DNA of 64,000 nt from Moraxella sp035181385 (GCF_035181385.1 NZ_JAXCJK010000004.1:42834-106833), one strand, 5' to 3'; positions 42,830 through 52,758 are shown, counted from the stretch's first letter. Program-made: numbers and translations. The notes: generated from the letters alone by a model not told the origin.

Positions 42830-43675
42830 ATGCAAGTTAAACATGTTGCTCTTGCCATTTCTGTTGGCATGCTATTAACCGCTTGTGCTACCGGCAGTGG
42901 TAGTAGCAGTGCAAGTATTGCAGTTGATGCCCCAAAACCTGCTTACTCAGGTAATTTATATGAAGACCTTGAGCTCAAAAGCGACCTAGAGGGCGTGTTT
43001 TCTACATTCAGCAAACAAGATGCATGGGTAAAAGATTTACGCGTAAAAATTGGCGATAAAACTTTTGACAATGGCAGTAAAATCAATTTTAAAGAGCTTG
43101 GTCAAGGCTTTGTTGTGATGCCTGTTACAGCCAGCATGCAAGTGACTGTTGACCATGAAGACAAAGCACAAATGAAAAGCGGTGAAAAAATCGTGAGCGG
43201 TAATATGGCGCTATTGCAACAGCAATACTCACTTGCTTTTGTCGGACTGCACAACAAAATTACTCACGCTGACGGCACACAAACTGTTGCCAAGATTGAT
43301 CTTTTTGGTAGCGTGCATGGAAAAGAAACAAAAAATCTACCTGCAGGGCAAGCTACATATGTCGGCAAAGGCTATAGCATTTTTAATAATAAATTTGACA
43401 GCAAAAACGATGTCGACACCTACAACTTTACTTACAATGTTGACTTTGCCAACAAAACAGGCGAAGGCTCACTGGTCGGCCGTGACACATTGACACTACA
43501 AAAAGGTAATTTAACCTTTAACCTAGAAGATGAAGAACATCAAATAGAAGGTAAAGTTACTGGTCTATCAAATGGTGAGTATAAGTTGAATTTCTTTGGT
43601 GACAACGCTGAAGAAATAGCAGGGTCTTTTGATAGCGATAGCAAAACAGGCATCATTGGCGGCAAAAAACAATAA
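42830..43675 (+). CDS. Factor H-binding protein-like / TbpB-like surface lipoprotein
   Basis: Lipoprotein of 281 aa; the lipobox LLTAC gives Cys19, followed by a Gly/Ser linker. The C-terminal half follows the order of Neisseria fHbp: a Lys-Ser-Gly-Glu segment, a glutamine-rich stretch with QQQYSLAFVGLHNKI, DGTQTVAKIDLFGSVHGKET, LPAGQATYVGKGYS, the DFANKTGEGSL strand, and a final barrel strand set NFFGDNAEEIAGSF...GIIGGKKQ. This is one 8-stranded TbpB-type barrel. fHbp is a known Slam client, so surface display is likely. The ligand is not known: factor H, heme or another host protein are all possible. The start at 42830 has GGAG six bases upstream. Confidence 0.75.
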   Translation: MQVKHVALAISVGMLLTACATGSGSSSASIAVDAPKPAYSGNLYEDLELKSDLEGVFSTFSKQDAWVKDLRVKIGDKTFDNGSKINFKELGQGFVVMPVTASMQVTVDHEDKAQMKSGEKIVSGNMALLQQQYSLAFVGLHNKITHADGTQTVAKIDLFGSVHGKETKNLPAGQATYVGKGYSIFNNKFDSKNDVDTYNFTYNVDFANKTGEGSLVGRDTLTLQKGNLTFNLEDEEHQIEGKVTGLSNGEYKLNFFGDNAEEIAGSFDSDSKTGIIGGKKQ

Positions 43676-43700
43676 GCCCACAAAGATTGCCAACAAAAAT

Positions 43701-43735
43701 AAAAAACCACACAATTTGTGCGGTTTTTTATTTAA
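43701..43735 (+). terminator. Terminator after the fHbp-like gene
   Basis: AAAAAACCACACAA pairs with TTGTGCGGTTTTTT with one mismatch, followed by more T. It lies 26 bp after the stop codon. Confidence 0.85.
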
Positions 43736-43811
43736 TCAGCCAAAACACACTCTTAGTTCAACAAGCATTCAATAAGCCATGCCCAATGTCGCACCAATAT
43801 AACATCAATAA

Positions 43812-45704
43812 TCACACCGCCAAATCTGCCAAGTCACCTTTGGTCTCCAACCAAGTCTTACGGTCAGATGAGCGTTTTTTAGCTAAAAGCATGTCCATCA
43901 GCTTTGAGGTTTGCGTCCAATCATCTAAGTCAAGCTGAACCAGCCTGCGAGTATCAGGGTTCATTGTTGTCTCACGCAAATGATCAGGGTTCATTTCTCC
44001 CAAACCTTTAAACCGAGTAATCTGAGGCTTGCTTTTGTTCTTGGTCTTTTTTAGGATATTGTTTAATTCATCATCATCAAGGGCATAATACACCTCTTTA
44101 CCAATATCAATACGATACAAAGGCGGCATGGCAACAAACAAATGCCCTGCCTCCACCAACGCCTTAAAATGCTTAACAAATAACGCACAAATGAGTGTGG
44201 CGATGTGCAGTCCGTCCGAGTCAGCATCTGCTAAAATACAGATTTTATCATAACGCAATTCGGACAAATCGTCAGAAGCAGGGTCAACGCCAATGGCAAT
44301 GGCAATATCATGAATTTCTTGACTTGCCAAAACAGTATCGTGCGAGATTTCCCATGAATTTAAAATCTTACCACGCAAGGGTAAAATTGCTTGAAAATGA
44401 CGATCTCTTGCTTGTTTGGCCGAACCACCCGCCGAATCACCTTCCACCAAGAACAACTCTGCCCCATCTTTTAAATCACCCTTACAATCGGCAAGTTTTC
44501 CCGGCAAGGCTGGACCTTGTACAACTTTTTTTCTGGCAACTTTTTGGGCAGATTTTAGGCGTTTACCAGCGTTGGCAATCGCAAGCTCAGCGATCATCTT
44601 GGCAGTATCTGGATGAACATTAAGCCATAGACTAAACGCATCTTTGGCTAAGGCCTGCACCAAAGGAGCGGCCTCACGACTGGATAATCGCTCTTTGGTT
44701 TGCCCACTAAACTGTGGTTCAACAAACTTGAGCGATAAAATAAAGTTCACCCCCTCCCATACATCATCAGCCGTCAGACGAACATTTCTAGGCAACAAAT
44801 TATGGATTTCACAAAACTCTCTTAACGCATCAGTGATGCCCGTACGCAGTCCATTGACATGGGTTCCGCCTTGTATGGTGGGAATGAGATTGACATAACT
44901 TTCAGCGACACAAGCACCACCTTCAACAGACCACGCAACCGCAAATGTCGCCCCGCCACGCTCGCCACCGACTGGCTCTTGACTAAAATAAAAAGGTGCC
45001 ATAGGGACAATTTGCGTATCGCCAAGCTGTTCGGTCAGATACTGCACCAGACCATCTGTATATTGCCAAGTTTCGCTATCAATAGGGTCAATTTCTGAAA
45101 TAAAGTCAATCTTTAGCCCTGCAGACAAGACCGCTTTGGCCTTTAAATTATGCTTTAAGGGCTTGATGGCAAACTTAGGGTTGTCAAAATATCGCTCCTC
45201 CACCCAAAAGCGTACTTGCGTCCCTCGCTTTTTCTTATTACTACTTGGCTTTTGTGCCAGTGCTGTTACAGGCACACCCTGCTCAAAAATCATGTGATAC
45301 TCAAAGCCATCTCGCCACACCGCAACCTCTACTCGCTTGGATAAGGCATTAACAACACTGATGCCAACTCCATGCAAGCCACCACTGATGGCATAATTAT
45401 CTGTAGAAAATTTGCCACCTGCGTGCAATCGTGTCAAAATCAGTTCTACACCTGATTGATTAAATTCTGGATGCACATCAGTTGGCATGCCCCGTCCATC
45501 ATCAAGCACCGATAATGAACCGTCCGCATGGAGCGTTACTGTGATATTTTTGGCATGCCCAGCCAAAGCCTCATCAACCGAGTTATCAATCACTTCTTGG
45601 GCCAAATGATTAGGGCGTGCCGTATCAGTGTACATGCCTGGACGACGACGGACAGGCTCCAATCCTTCTAAGACTTCTAAGTTTTGGGTGGTATATTGAT
45701 TCAT
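43812..45704 (-). CDS. parE: DNA topoisomerase IV subunit B
   Basis: ATPase subunit of topoisomerase IV (630 aa), which decatenates daughter chromosomes with ParC. The GHKL ATPase domain has EVIDNSVDEALAG and LDDGRGMPTDVHP, plus GGLHGVGISVVNALS; the TOPRIM domain has LVEGDSAGGSAKQARDR and ILADADSDGLHIATL; the C-terminus has GLGEMNPDHLRETTM. The short form without the GyrB insertion supports ParE rather than GyrB. parC is not in the window. Confidence 0.94.
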   Translation of the reverse strand: MNQYTTQNLEVLEGLEPVRRRPGMYTDTARPNHLAQEVIDNSVDEALAGHAKNITVTLHADGSLSVLDDGRGMPTDVHPEFNQSGVELILTRLHAGGKFSTDNYAISGGLHGVGISVVNALSKRVEVAVWRDGFEYHMIFEQGVPVTALAQKPSSNKKKRGTQVRFWVEERYFDNPKFAIKPLKHNLKAKAVLSAGLKIDFISEIDPIDSETWQYTDGLVQYLTEQLGDTQIVPMAPFYFSQEPVGGERGGATFAVAWSVEGGACVAESYVNLIPTIQGGTHVNGLRTGITDALREFCEIHNLLPRNVRLTADDVWEGVNFILSLKFVEPQFSGQTKERLSSREAAPLVQALAKDAFSLWLNVHPDTAKMIAELAIANAGKRLKSAQKVARKKVVQGPALPGKLADCKGDLKDGAELFLVEGDSAGGSAKQARDRHFQAILPLRGKILNSWEISHDTVLASQEIHDIAIAIGVDPASDDLSELRYDKICILADADSDGLHIATLICALFVKHFKALVEAGHLFVAMPPLYRIDIGKEVYYALDDDELNNILKKTKNKSKPQITRFKGLGEMNPDHLRETTMNPDTRRLVQLDLDDWTQTSKLMDMLLAKKRSSDRKTWLETKGDLADLAV

Positions 45705-45906
45705 TTTTTTGTACTTATTTTTGAAATAAAAAGATATTGTAACCCATTTTGAAAAATATTTGAATTTGACTGCTAAAATTCCTCACATTCATCAAAATAC
45801 CATCAATCAATCAACACAAAAAATTATTCAAAAGGCTATGATGACATGCGTGTTTTTTTGGTGTTCATGTCTTATCATATTTATCGTCTGATACTACAGA
45901 GTAAGC

Positions 45907-45935
45907 TTGTTGTTTTATTGTTATTATTATATAAT
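45907..45935 (+). promoter_or_regulatory. Promoter of the second S6 autotransporter gene
   Basis: TTGTTG, 17-bp spacer, TATAAT (45930-45935), with the predicted start near 45942 and a leader of only about 18 bases. No SD precedes the ATG. Confidence 0.65.
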
Positions 45936-45959
45936 CCAAAAAAAATTTAGACCCACCAA

Positions 45960-48900
45960 ATGAGCTATTTCATGAAAATATTAAAACCCACCCTACTGGC
46001 TTTGGCAGTATCATCAACACTTGCTCACGCATCTAGCTTGCGTAATGACATCAATCTACAAGTTTATCGTGATTTTGCAGAAAACAAGGGTGAATTTATT
46101 GCAGGTGCTACCGACATTACAATCACCAATAAAAATGGCAAAATACTGGGCAAATTGCTGCCCGACGGTGTGCCCGTACCTATTTTTTCGGCCACTTCCA
46201 GTGGCAAAGGCATCTTAACATTAGTTGCACCACAGTTTGTCACAAGTGTACAGCACAACTATAATACATATTTTAAGGAAGTTGAATTTGGCACTCATGA
46301 TGTACATCATGCCCCAAAAAATCGGTATCATGCCGAGCTTCGTAACGATTATGAAACCAAAATCAACCCTCTTGATAAAGAATATTATGCAACAATCAAA
46401 GCAAATGGTGAGGGTCATTTTGCGATTGATGACGAAGTAAAAGATGGTGTTATCACACAAGACGAAGCATATGCACGACAACTCAATTTTTATGACTTTA
46501 ATATCCCAAAATTAAACAAAATGGTTACCGAGGTTGCACCAACGCTGACCAGTGACTCTGCTCAAAGCTTTGACCCAAAAAATTATGCAGCTTTCATGCA
46601 TGTAGGGGGAGGTGCACAAGAAGTTATTGATCCTAAAACTGGCGACGGCATACTCTTAAAAGGCACTCACCCACAAGACCAGCATCAAGACAATTTTTTT
46701 GTTTATCGCTTTTTGACGGCAAGTGCAGTGCCTCGTTTTTCAGATGAGCCACGAGTAGATTGGAGCAGCTTTACCCATGATGGTATCGTGTACTACTTGA
46801 TGAGTGAGCGTTTTAAATTTGAGGATTTGTACGATTCTACAAAAAAAACCACCGATTCACCATTGGCAGCAGTAGCACAAAGTGGTGATAGTGGTAGTGG
46901 TCTATACGGTTTTAACAAACTCACTAAGCAATGGGAATTGGTAGGATTGGTTGCTAGTGGCGATGGACAACCTGGTGCACGCAGTAAATCTCCAAATGAT
47001 GATGGTAAGAATGGTTCCAGATACACAATCTTTGACCGAGAGTTTATGGAGAAAGTAATAGCTCGCAGAGCTGTTGGAGAGATTGCAGGTGAGCTGGCTT
47101 GGCAACAAGACGGTGATGATACCAAATTCATCACTGATGATAATTCAAGCTTCACCCTGGGTAAGCATGATGATTTGTATGTTGATGAAGACACACATCT
47201 AAAAATCAAAGGTGATGTTGTACAAAAAAGCGGTGGCATTCATGTAGGTCTGGGTGGACAACCCACCCATCTGATCATTAGTGGTGGCAGTCATAAAGGT
47301 GGGGGTATTAATGTCGCTAATGGCAGCTCTGTGAATTTTTCTAGTCAGATTACCGCTGATGATTATCTGGCCAAACTTGGGGAAGGTACGCTTGTCATTG
47401 ATGGCAATAACAACAACCAAGGTGGCATCTCAGTTGGTGATGGCGTGGTGTATCTATCCAAAGAAGGTCAAGCTGCTAATTATGTAGAGCTGGCCAGTGG
47501 TCGTGGCACGGTGGTACTGGATAAACCAAATCAGGTGAAAAATAATGACTTCAGATTTGGTCATCGAGGTGGTGTGCTAGACATACATGGACAGACCATC
47601 ACCACTGACTATATGCACAATGTCGATGATGGTGGTATCATCACCAACCGTGCCAATACCAACGGTTCGGTGATTTGGAAAGGCGAGCGAAAACTTCTAA
47701 ATGAAACAAAAAATGGCATTAACTACATTCTTAATGAGCAAACAAACGATCTTTATATCCTGATTGGCGATAGTAAGATGCGCACCACAGGAAAAACGGA
47801 CAATAATTATGTGCTCGTAGGCACTCAAAACAGTGAGCCAGGCAATAGCAACAAGATTAATAAGAAAGCTCGTGAATTTCAAAAACTCCAAGGCAATCGC
47901 ACCGCTTTTTCTGGGAAACTGGGCGAGCAGACTCAGGCTGGAAAGCTGGATTTTGTCTTTGATCCAAAAGACAGTACCAATGGCCTGTTGTTGTTGACAG
48001 GTGGCAGTGCACTAAATGGTAAAATTAAGGCAAATGATGGCAAATTAGTACTGGCAGGAAGACCGACACCAAGAGCGTTTGACCATATTAATCAAACAGA
48101 ATTTGACCCCAACAAAAACACTTGGATAGAGCGTTCTTATCAAGCTGACAGCATAGAAGGTACAAATAATGCCGTCATTAAAACTGCTCGTGGTGCCAAT
48201 GTCCTTAAAGCAAATATTGTAGGTAGCCAAAATGCCAGTTTTGATATTGGTTTTTCTAACAATGCCTCAGATAAGCTGTGCATACGCTCAGATTATAACG
48301 GTCTGATTGAATGCAGTGCACTCATTCCAAACCAGACTCAAACACACGAAGTTCGCACTTCATTATTAGGCGATGCCAAATTAACAGATCGTGCCAAATT
48401 GCAACTCACTCACACTGATTGGACGGGCTCTGCCAATACCAACAAAGACAATACCATTACGCTAAATGATAGCAAATGGCAAATGAATGATAATGCTCAT
48501 ATCGGCAATTTGACATTATCAAATGCGCAAGTACATTTATCAAAAGACGGTTTGGCAAAAGATAAATTTAACACGCTGACGGTGCAAGGGGATCTGACAG
48601 GTTACAGTGATATTTATTATCGCACCCACATCAAAGAGCTTAGGGGTGACAAAGTGACTGTAGAAGGTAAAACTGCAGGCACGCACACCCTGTATGTCTC
48701 TAACAGTGGCAAAGAACCTGCTAAGGCAAACAGCACATTATCGTTGTTTGAAACCAAAGGCGGTCGTGAAGATGGTTTAAAAGTCACCCTGCACAACCAA
48801 GAGGTAGACCTTGGCGCTTATCGTTATGTATTAGGCGATGATAAGCAAAAATTTTATCTATATAGCCCAATGGTCAATCTAGAAGCGGAGCGTAAAGAAG

Positions 48901-50010
48901 CGGAGCGTAAAGAAGCGGAGCGTAAAGAAGCGGAGCGTAAAGAAGCGGAGCGTAAAGAAGCGGAGCGTAAAGAAGCGGAGCGTAAAGAAGCGGAGCGTAA
49001 AGAAGCGGAGCGTAAAGAAGCGNNNNNNNNNNNNNNNNNNNNNNNNNNNNNNNNNNNNNNNNNNNNNNNNNNNNNNNNNNNNNNNNNNNNNNNNNNNNNN
49101 NNNNNNNNNNNNNNNNNNNNNNGAGCGTAAAAAACAAAAAGATTACATCAGTCGCTACACCAATGCTGCCTTGTCAGACTTATCGTTGCATACCAACGCA
49201 GTATTAGACATGGGCACTACGCTGGTTGAGAATATGTTGGTTGGTCATCACACGCCAATCGATGGCACAACGCAAAATGACATATGGTACAGCGCCTCAA
49301 AATCTCATGCCGTGCGTCATCAAAGTGAATCATACCGCCCTTATGAGCGTGATTTTAACAGCCACCAAATTGGCATCAGGCATCAAGAGGGTGTGTTTGG
49401 CTATGGCGGTGCATTGACTCACACCAAATCGCTTGCCAAACTTACTGATGATATGCAGGCCAAGCACGATAGTACGCTATTAAGTGGATTTGCTCAATAT
49501 CATCATGACAATGCAACGATTGTTGTGGATGCAGGCATTGGCAATATTCGTGCCGATATAGAAACCATAAAAAATAGTCGTCGCATTGTCAGTGCTGGCC
49601 TAGCGGCAAAATACCAGTTTGGTCAAGACATTCAAGTAATTCCTAGCATTTATGTTCGCCATAATTGGATTCAGGGAACAGCATATCAGCTAGATGGTGC
49701 CGATATCGTCCTTGACAAAGTCAATAGCAACCAAGCTGGTGCTGATGTCCGTGTGCAAAAAACCATACGGTCAGGAGCGTTTAAGATTACTCCAAGCATT
49801 TATGTGGGCAGTCGTTTTGTCAGTAGCAAGGCGGGCGTCATGGTAAACAATCAACATTTTGGACAGTCAATTGGCAATAGTCATCATATCGGTGGCGGTG
49901 TGAATGTCTCTTATGATCGCTTTACCGCAGGCTTTGATGTCAAACAAAAACATGGTGATGAATTTGACAAACAGAGCCAGGCTGATATCAGCATGAGTTA
50001 CCACTGGTAA
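45960..50010 (+). CDS. S6-family autotransporter with EAERK repeats (interrupted by assembly gap)
   Basis: Second IgA-protease-type autotransporter. Signal peptide about 1-25 (ends AHAS); triad His99 in TSVQHN, Asp179 in YDFNIPKL and Ser311 in SGDSGSG; beta-helix passenger to about 960 with CIRSDYNGLIEC. From residue 975 come at least nine perfect EAERK units. After the gap, the frame resumes as ERKKQKDYISRYTNAALSDLSL, leading into the barrel that ends ADISMSYHW. The 100-N placeholder is not a multiple of three, so the two halves appear in different frames; a real gap that is a multiple of 15 bp would restore one frame, because the bases on each side together complete a repeat unit. It is therefore called as one gene, not a pseudogene. 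Confidence 0.88.
48882..49022 (+). repeat. 15-bp tandem repeat (EAERK), nine full copies before the gap
   Basis: GAAGCGGAGCGTAAA is repeated perfectly from 48882 to 49016, plus a partial GAAGCG to 49022. The sequence after the gap (GAGCGTAAA) completes the unit. The true copy number is unknown and probably caused the assembly break. Confidence 0.95.
49023..49122. other. Assembly gap of exactly 100 N
   Basis: Placeholder of unknown true length inside the EAERK repeat tract. Confidence 0.99.
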
Positions 50011-50043
50011 TCATTTTTACATTAACAAAATTACACTAACAAA

Positions 50044-50072
50044 CAAAAACCGCTTTCGTAGCGGTTTTTGTT
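50044..50072 (+). terminator. Terminator after the second autotransporter gene
   Basis: An 11-bp stem CAAAAACCGCT / AGCGGTTTTTG with loop TTCGT, followed by a T-rich stretch. Confidence 0.85.
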
Positions 50073-50179
50073 TGTTTTAGCTTTGTTTAAGTTTTTAAAA
50101 TTGCTTAATGATAAAGATAAGATATTGATAAAATGGCAAAAAATCGTTATAGTAGCTTTTTGTATTCACGCCATTCATC

Positions 50180-50440
50180 ATGTCGCAATTTGAATTATTC
50201 ACCATTGACAGCCCTTGTGTCGGTATCTGTACGCTAAATAAAAAAGGCTATTGTATCGGCTGTCTACGAAATCGCAAAGAACGGCAGAGCTGGCACACCC
50301 TAAACGAAGATGAAAAATACAAAATTCTTACACTCATCAATAAGAGAATGCGGCGACTACAAGACGCACGCCATCAAAAACGACAAAGTGAGCCAAATTG
50401 GTTTACTGGACTGGTTCAGCTTGATTTATCAGATGAATGA
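50180..50440 (+). CDS. DUF1289 domain protein
   Basis: Small protein of 86 aa with the DUF1289 cysteine pattern SPCVGICTLNKKGYCIGCLRN (about residues 11-31), suggesting metal binding; the function is not established. The remainder is basic and helical. It is convergent with the FKBP gene, separated by one base. Confidence 0.85.
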   Translation: MSQFELFTIDSPCVGICTLNKKGYCIGCLRNRKERQSWHTLNEDEKYKILTLINKRMRRLQDARHQKRQSEPNWFTGLVQLDLSDE

Positions 50441-50441
50441 T

Positions 50442-50840
50442 CTAGTCTCGTGTTCTGACTTCCAAAAGCTCAATCTCAAAAGTCAAATCGCTATTGGGTG
50501 TGATTTTACCTAATGCCCGCTCACCATAGGCCAAATACGCAGGGACAATCAGCTGGCGCTTACCACCGACTTTCATTGGCTCAAATTGCGGTAAATCACA
50601 ACTTATGCCCCATTTGCCTAACAGTCTTGCCCCAGCATCACTACCCAAAACGCCCAAATCCCAGCCTTTAATCACACGCCCTGTACCAATCACGCATTCA
50701 AAAGGCACGCCCTTTAAAACCGAACTGTCAAAAATTGTACCATCATCAAGCGTGCCTGTATAATGAGCAACAATCAATGCCCCACGACAGGCAGGTTTGC
50801 CCGTGCCAACGACCAAATCGGTTACACCAAACTCTTTCAA
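50442..50840 (-). CDS. FKBP-type peptidyl-prolyl cis-trans isomerase
   Basis: Single FKBP domain of 132 aa without signal peptide, so cytoplasmic; accelerates prolyl isomerisation. Family landmarks: ALIVAHYTGTLDDGTIFDSS, IGTGRVIKGWDLGVLG, KVGGKRQLIVPAYLAYGERALGKITPNSDLTFEIELLEV. The segment between GWDLGVLG and KVGGKR is longer than usual by about 20 residues (DAGARLLGKWGISCDLPQFE). The start is a TTG at 50840 directly after the DUF1653 stop, with GGGAGAGG upstream. Confidence 0.9.
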   Translation of the reverse strand: MKEFGVTDLVVGTGKPACRGALIVAHYTGTLDDGTIFDSSVLKGVPFECVIGTGRVIKGWDLGVLGSDAGARLLGKWGISCDLPQFEPMKVGGKRQLIVPAYLAYGERALGKITPNSDLTFEIELLEVRTRD

Positions 50841-51050
50841 TTACCTCTCCCATCTAAAGCGTGGCACGGTTTTACCGTCCACTTCTACATTTTCACAAAA
50901 CATTACCAAAGGTCGTACCCACAATCCATAATCGCCGTACAATGCACGATAAACAACAAGCCATTCATTTGTTTCAGAATGACGAGCGGTGTGCAAAACT
51001 TCATAAAGATTGCCTTTGTAATGGCGGTAAGTGCCTGTTTTTAGTTGCAT
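50841..51050 (-). CDS. DUF1653 domain protein
   Basis: Protein of 69 aa with the DUF1653 pattern TGTYRHYKGNLYEVLHTARHSETNEWLVVYRALYGDYGLWVRP (given in parts: GxYRHYKG, SETxExLVVYRALYG, WVRP). The function is unknown. It is translationally adjacent to the FKBP gene, so the two form a small operon. Confidence 0.85.
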   Translation of the reverse strand: MQLKTGTYRHYKGNLYEVLHTARHSETNEWLVVYRALYGDYGLWVRPLVMFCENVEVDGKTVPRFRWER

Positions 51051-51125
51051 TGTTATTCTTGCTTTGTTGTAAAAATGGGCATTTTGATGACTTCAAAAAC
51101 TTAGTTATTTTTAACAGTCTTTTTA

Positions 51126-51428
51126 TCACAAAGGTGCTTTTAATATATAAGTGTGATAAAACAGCACTATAATACTACAAAGCACCGCCCAAAACAGCGT
51201 CCACAGTACCGCCATAAGCCCTTTAATGAGTTTATTTTTAAAATTAAAAGCCCAGTAAGAAGTGGGCAATACCGCAATCACAAATACCGCCCACAGCACC
51301 CACTCGACAAAATCAAAACTTTGGTTTTGGCTTAATACAAAAACGTTGTCGCTGATAACAAGCACCAAAAGCCCCAAAAAATTACCAATCAACAACGCAT
51401 AAATAGGCTTGATTTGGGTAAGTTTCAT
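51126..51428 (-). CDS. Hypothetical membrane protein, 100 aa
   Basis: Not recognised. Three predicted membrane helices: YALLIGNFLGLLVLVISD, WVLWAVFVIAVLPTSYWAF and GLMAVLWTLFWAVLCSIIVL. It follows tyrS on the same strand, 10 bp after its stop... in transcription order tyrS lies downstream, so this gene would be read before tyrS's neighbour only if a promoter lies at 51429-51438; it is more likely co-transcribed from tyrS. Confidence 0.6.
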   Translation of the reverse strand: MKLTQIKPIYALLIGNFLGLLVLVISDNVFVLSQNQSFDFVEWVLWAVFVIAVLPTSYWAFNFKNKLIKGLMAVLWTLFWAVLCSIIVLFYHTYILKAPL

Positions 51429-51438
51429 TGCTTATCTT

Positions 51439-52647
51439 TTAAACCACACTCAGCCTAGCAAACGCCTTTTTGCCCGACTGTACCACCACCGTTTGCCCCT
51501 TTGTCAAAGCAAAATCCGCCCCAACCACTTGACCGTCCACTTTAACCGAGCCGTTTTTTAGCGCGTCTTTGGCTGCCGCAGAGTTTTTGACAAGGTTTGC
51601 TTGATTTAGCACTTGGGCGATAAAAATCTTATCCATACCGTCAAGGCTTATGCTCACTTCTGGCAAATCAATGGGTAGCTCACCGTCCGCCAAGCGATTA
51701 CCTGCCGATTTGTGGGCGTTTTGGGCAGACTCTTTGTCGTGAAAGCGTTCAATGAGTTCAAGGGCTAAAATGCGTTTGAGTTCTTGGGGATTTCGTCCCT
51801 TTTGCATTTCATCTAATAAGCTATCCACTTCGCTGATTGGCTTAAAGCTAAGTAGCTCAAAATAGCGAGCAATCAGCGTATCAGGCATAGACAAAATCTT
51901 TTGATACATCGCCCCAGCAGGTTCGTCAATGCCAATGTAGTTGCCAAGCGATTTGCTCATCTTTTGTACACCGTCAAGCCCTTCTAGGATTGGCATTGTG
52001 ATACACACCTGTGGCTCTTGGTTGTAGCGTGCTTGCAGTGTTCGTCCCATTAGCAGGTTAAAGGTCTGGTCAGTCCCACCCAGCTCTACATCGGCACGCA
52101 TTGCCACGCTGTCGTAGCCTTGCACCAAAGGATACAAAAACTCGTGAATGGCAATCGGTGTTTCACTTTTGTAGCGTTTGGAAAAGTCGTCTCGCTCTAA
52201 CATACGAGAGACCGTAAGCTGACTTGCAAGGCCAATCATATCGCCTGCACTCATCTTGTTAAACCACTCAGAATTAAACACAATTTGAGTTTTGGCAGGG
52301 TCTAGGATTTTAAAGACCTGCTTGGCGTAGGTTTGGGCGTTTTTTTGCACATCTTCTTCGGACAAAGGCGGACGGGTGGCATTTTTGCCTGTGGGGTCGC
52401 CAATACGAGCGGTGTAGTCGCCAATCAAAAACAGCACCTCGTGCCCTAAATCTTGAAAATGACGCAGTTTGTTAAGCACCACCGTATGCCCCAAATGTAG
52501 GTCAGAAGCGGTGGGGTCCATACCCAGCTTGATACGCAAAGAGCGGTTTTGGGCAAGTTTCTTGACCAAATCGTCTTGGGAGAAAATTTGGGAGACACCA
52601 CGCAGGATTTGGGGAAGTTGGTCTTGGGCGGATAACAAATTTGACAT
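51439..52647 (-). CDS. tyrS: Tyrosyl-tRNA synthetase
   Basis: Class I aminoacyl-tRNA synthetase (402 aa) charging tRNA-Tyr. The HIGH-type motif is in LGMDPTASDLHLGHTVVLNKL (shown by DLHLGH, about residues 49-54); the KMSKS motif is in VQKMSKSLGNYIG; the C-terminal S4 RNA-binding domain has NGSVKVDGQVVGADFALTKGQ. This is the bacterial TyrZ-like length class. It is divergent from gshA over a palindromic promoter region. Confidence 0.95.
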   Translation of the reverse strand: MSNLLSAQDQLPQILRGVSQIFSQDDLVKKLAQNRSLRIKLGMDPTASDLHLGHTVVLNKLRHFQDLGHEVLFLIGDYTARIGDPTGKNATRPPLSEEDVQKNAQTYAKQVFKILDPAKTQIVFNSEWFNKMSAGDMIGLASQLTVSRMLERDDFSKRYKSETPIAIHEFLYPLVQGYDSVAMRADVELGGTDQTFNLLMGRTLQARYNQEPQVCITMPILEGLDGVQKMSKSLGNYIGIDEPAGAMYQKILSMPDTLIARYFELLSFKPISEVDSLLDEMQKGRNPQELKRILALELIERFHDKESAQNAHKSAGNRLADGELPIDLPEVSISLDGMDKIFIAQVLNQANLVKNSAAAKDALKNGSVKVDGQVVGADFALTKGQTVVVQSGKKAFARLSVV

Positions 52648-52728
52648 ACTAATACCTATAAAAATTTAATAAATACCCTAGTATACCAAAATTTTAATCA
52701 TGAAAAAATGCCAAAAGATGGATTTTCT

Positions 52729-52758
52729 TTGCCATTATAGACGCTTGGGTCTATAATG
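52729..52758 (+). promoter_or_regulatory. gshA promoter overlapped by a 10-bp palindrome
   Basis: TTGCCA (52729-52734), 17-bp spacer, TATAAT (52752-52757). The perfect inverted repeat CATTATAGAC / GTCTATAATG (52733-52742 and 52749-52758, 6-bp spacer) spans the spacer and -10. It also creates a mirrored TATAAT facing tyrS. Either an operator or overlapping divergent -10 elements are possible. Confidence 0.6.

Noticed and set aside
48882..49131. CRISPR-like regular repeat
   Set aside because: The repeat has no spacers; it is a coding tandem repeat (EAERK) in frame with the autotransporter.
45960..50010. Frameshifted pseudogene call for the second autotransporter
   Set aside because: The frame change arises only from the arbitrary 100-N placeholder; the bases on each side complete a repeat unit and both halves are intact coding sequence.
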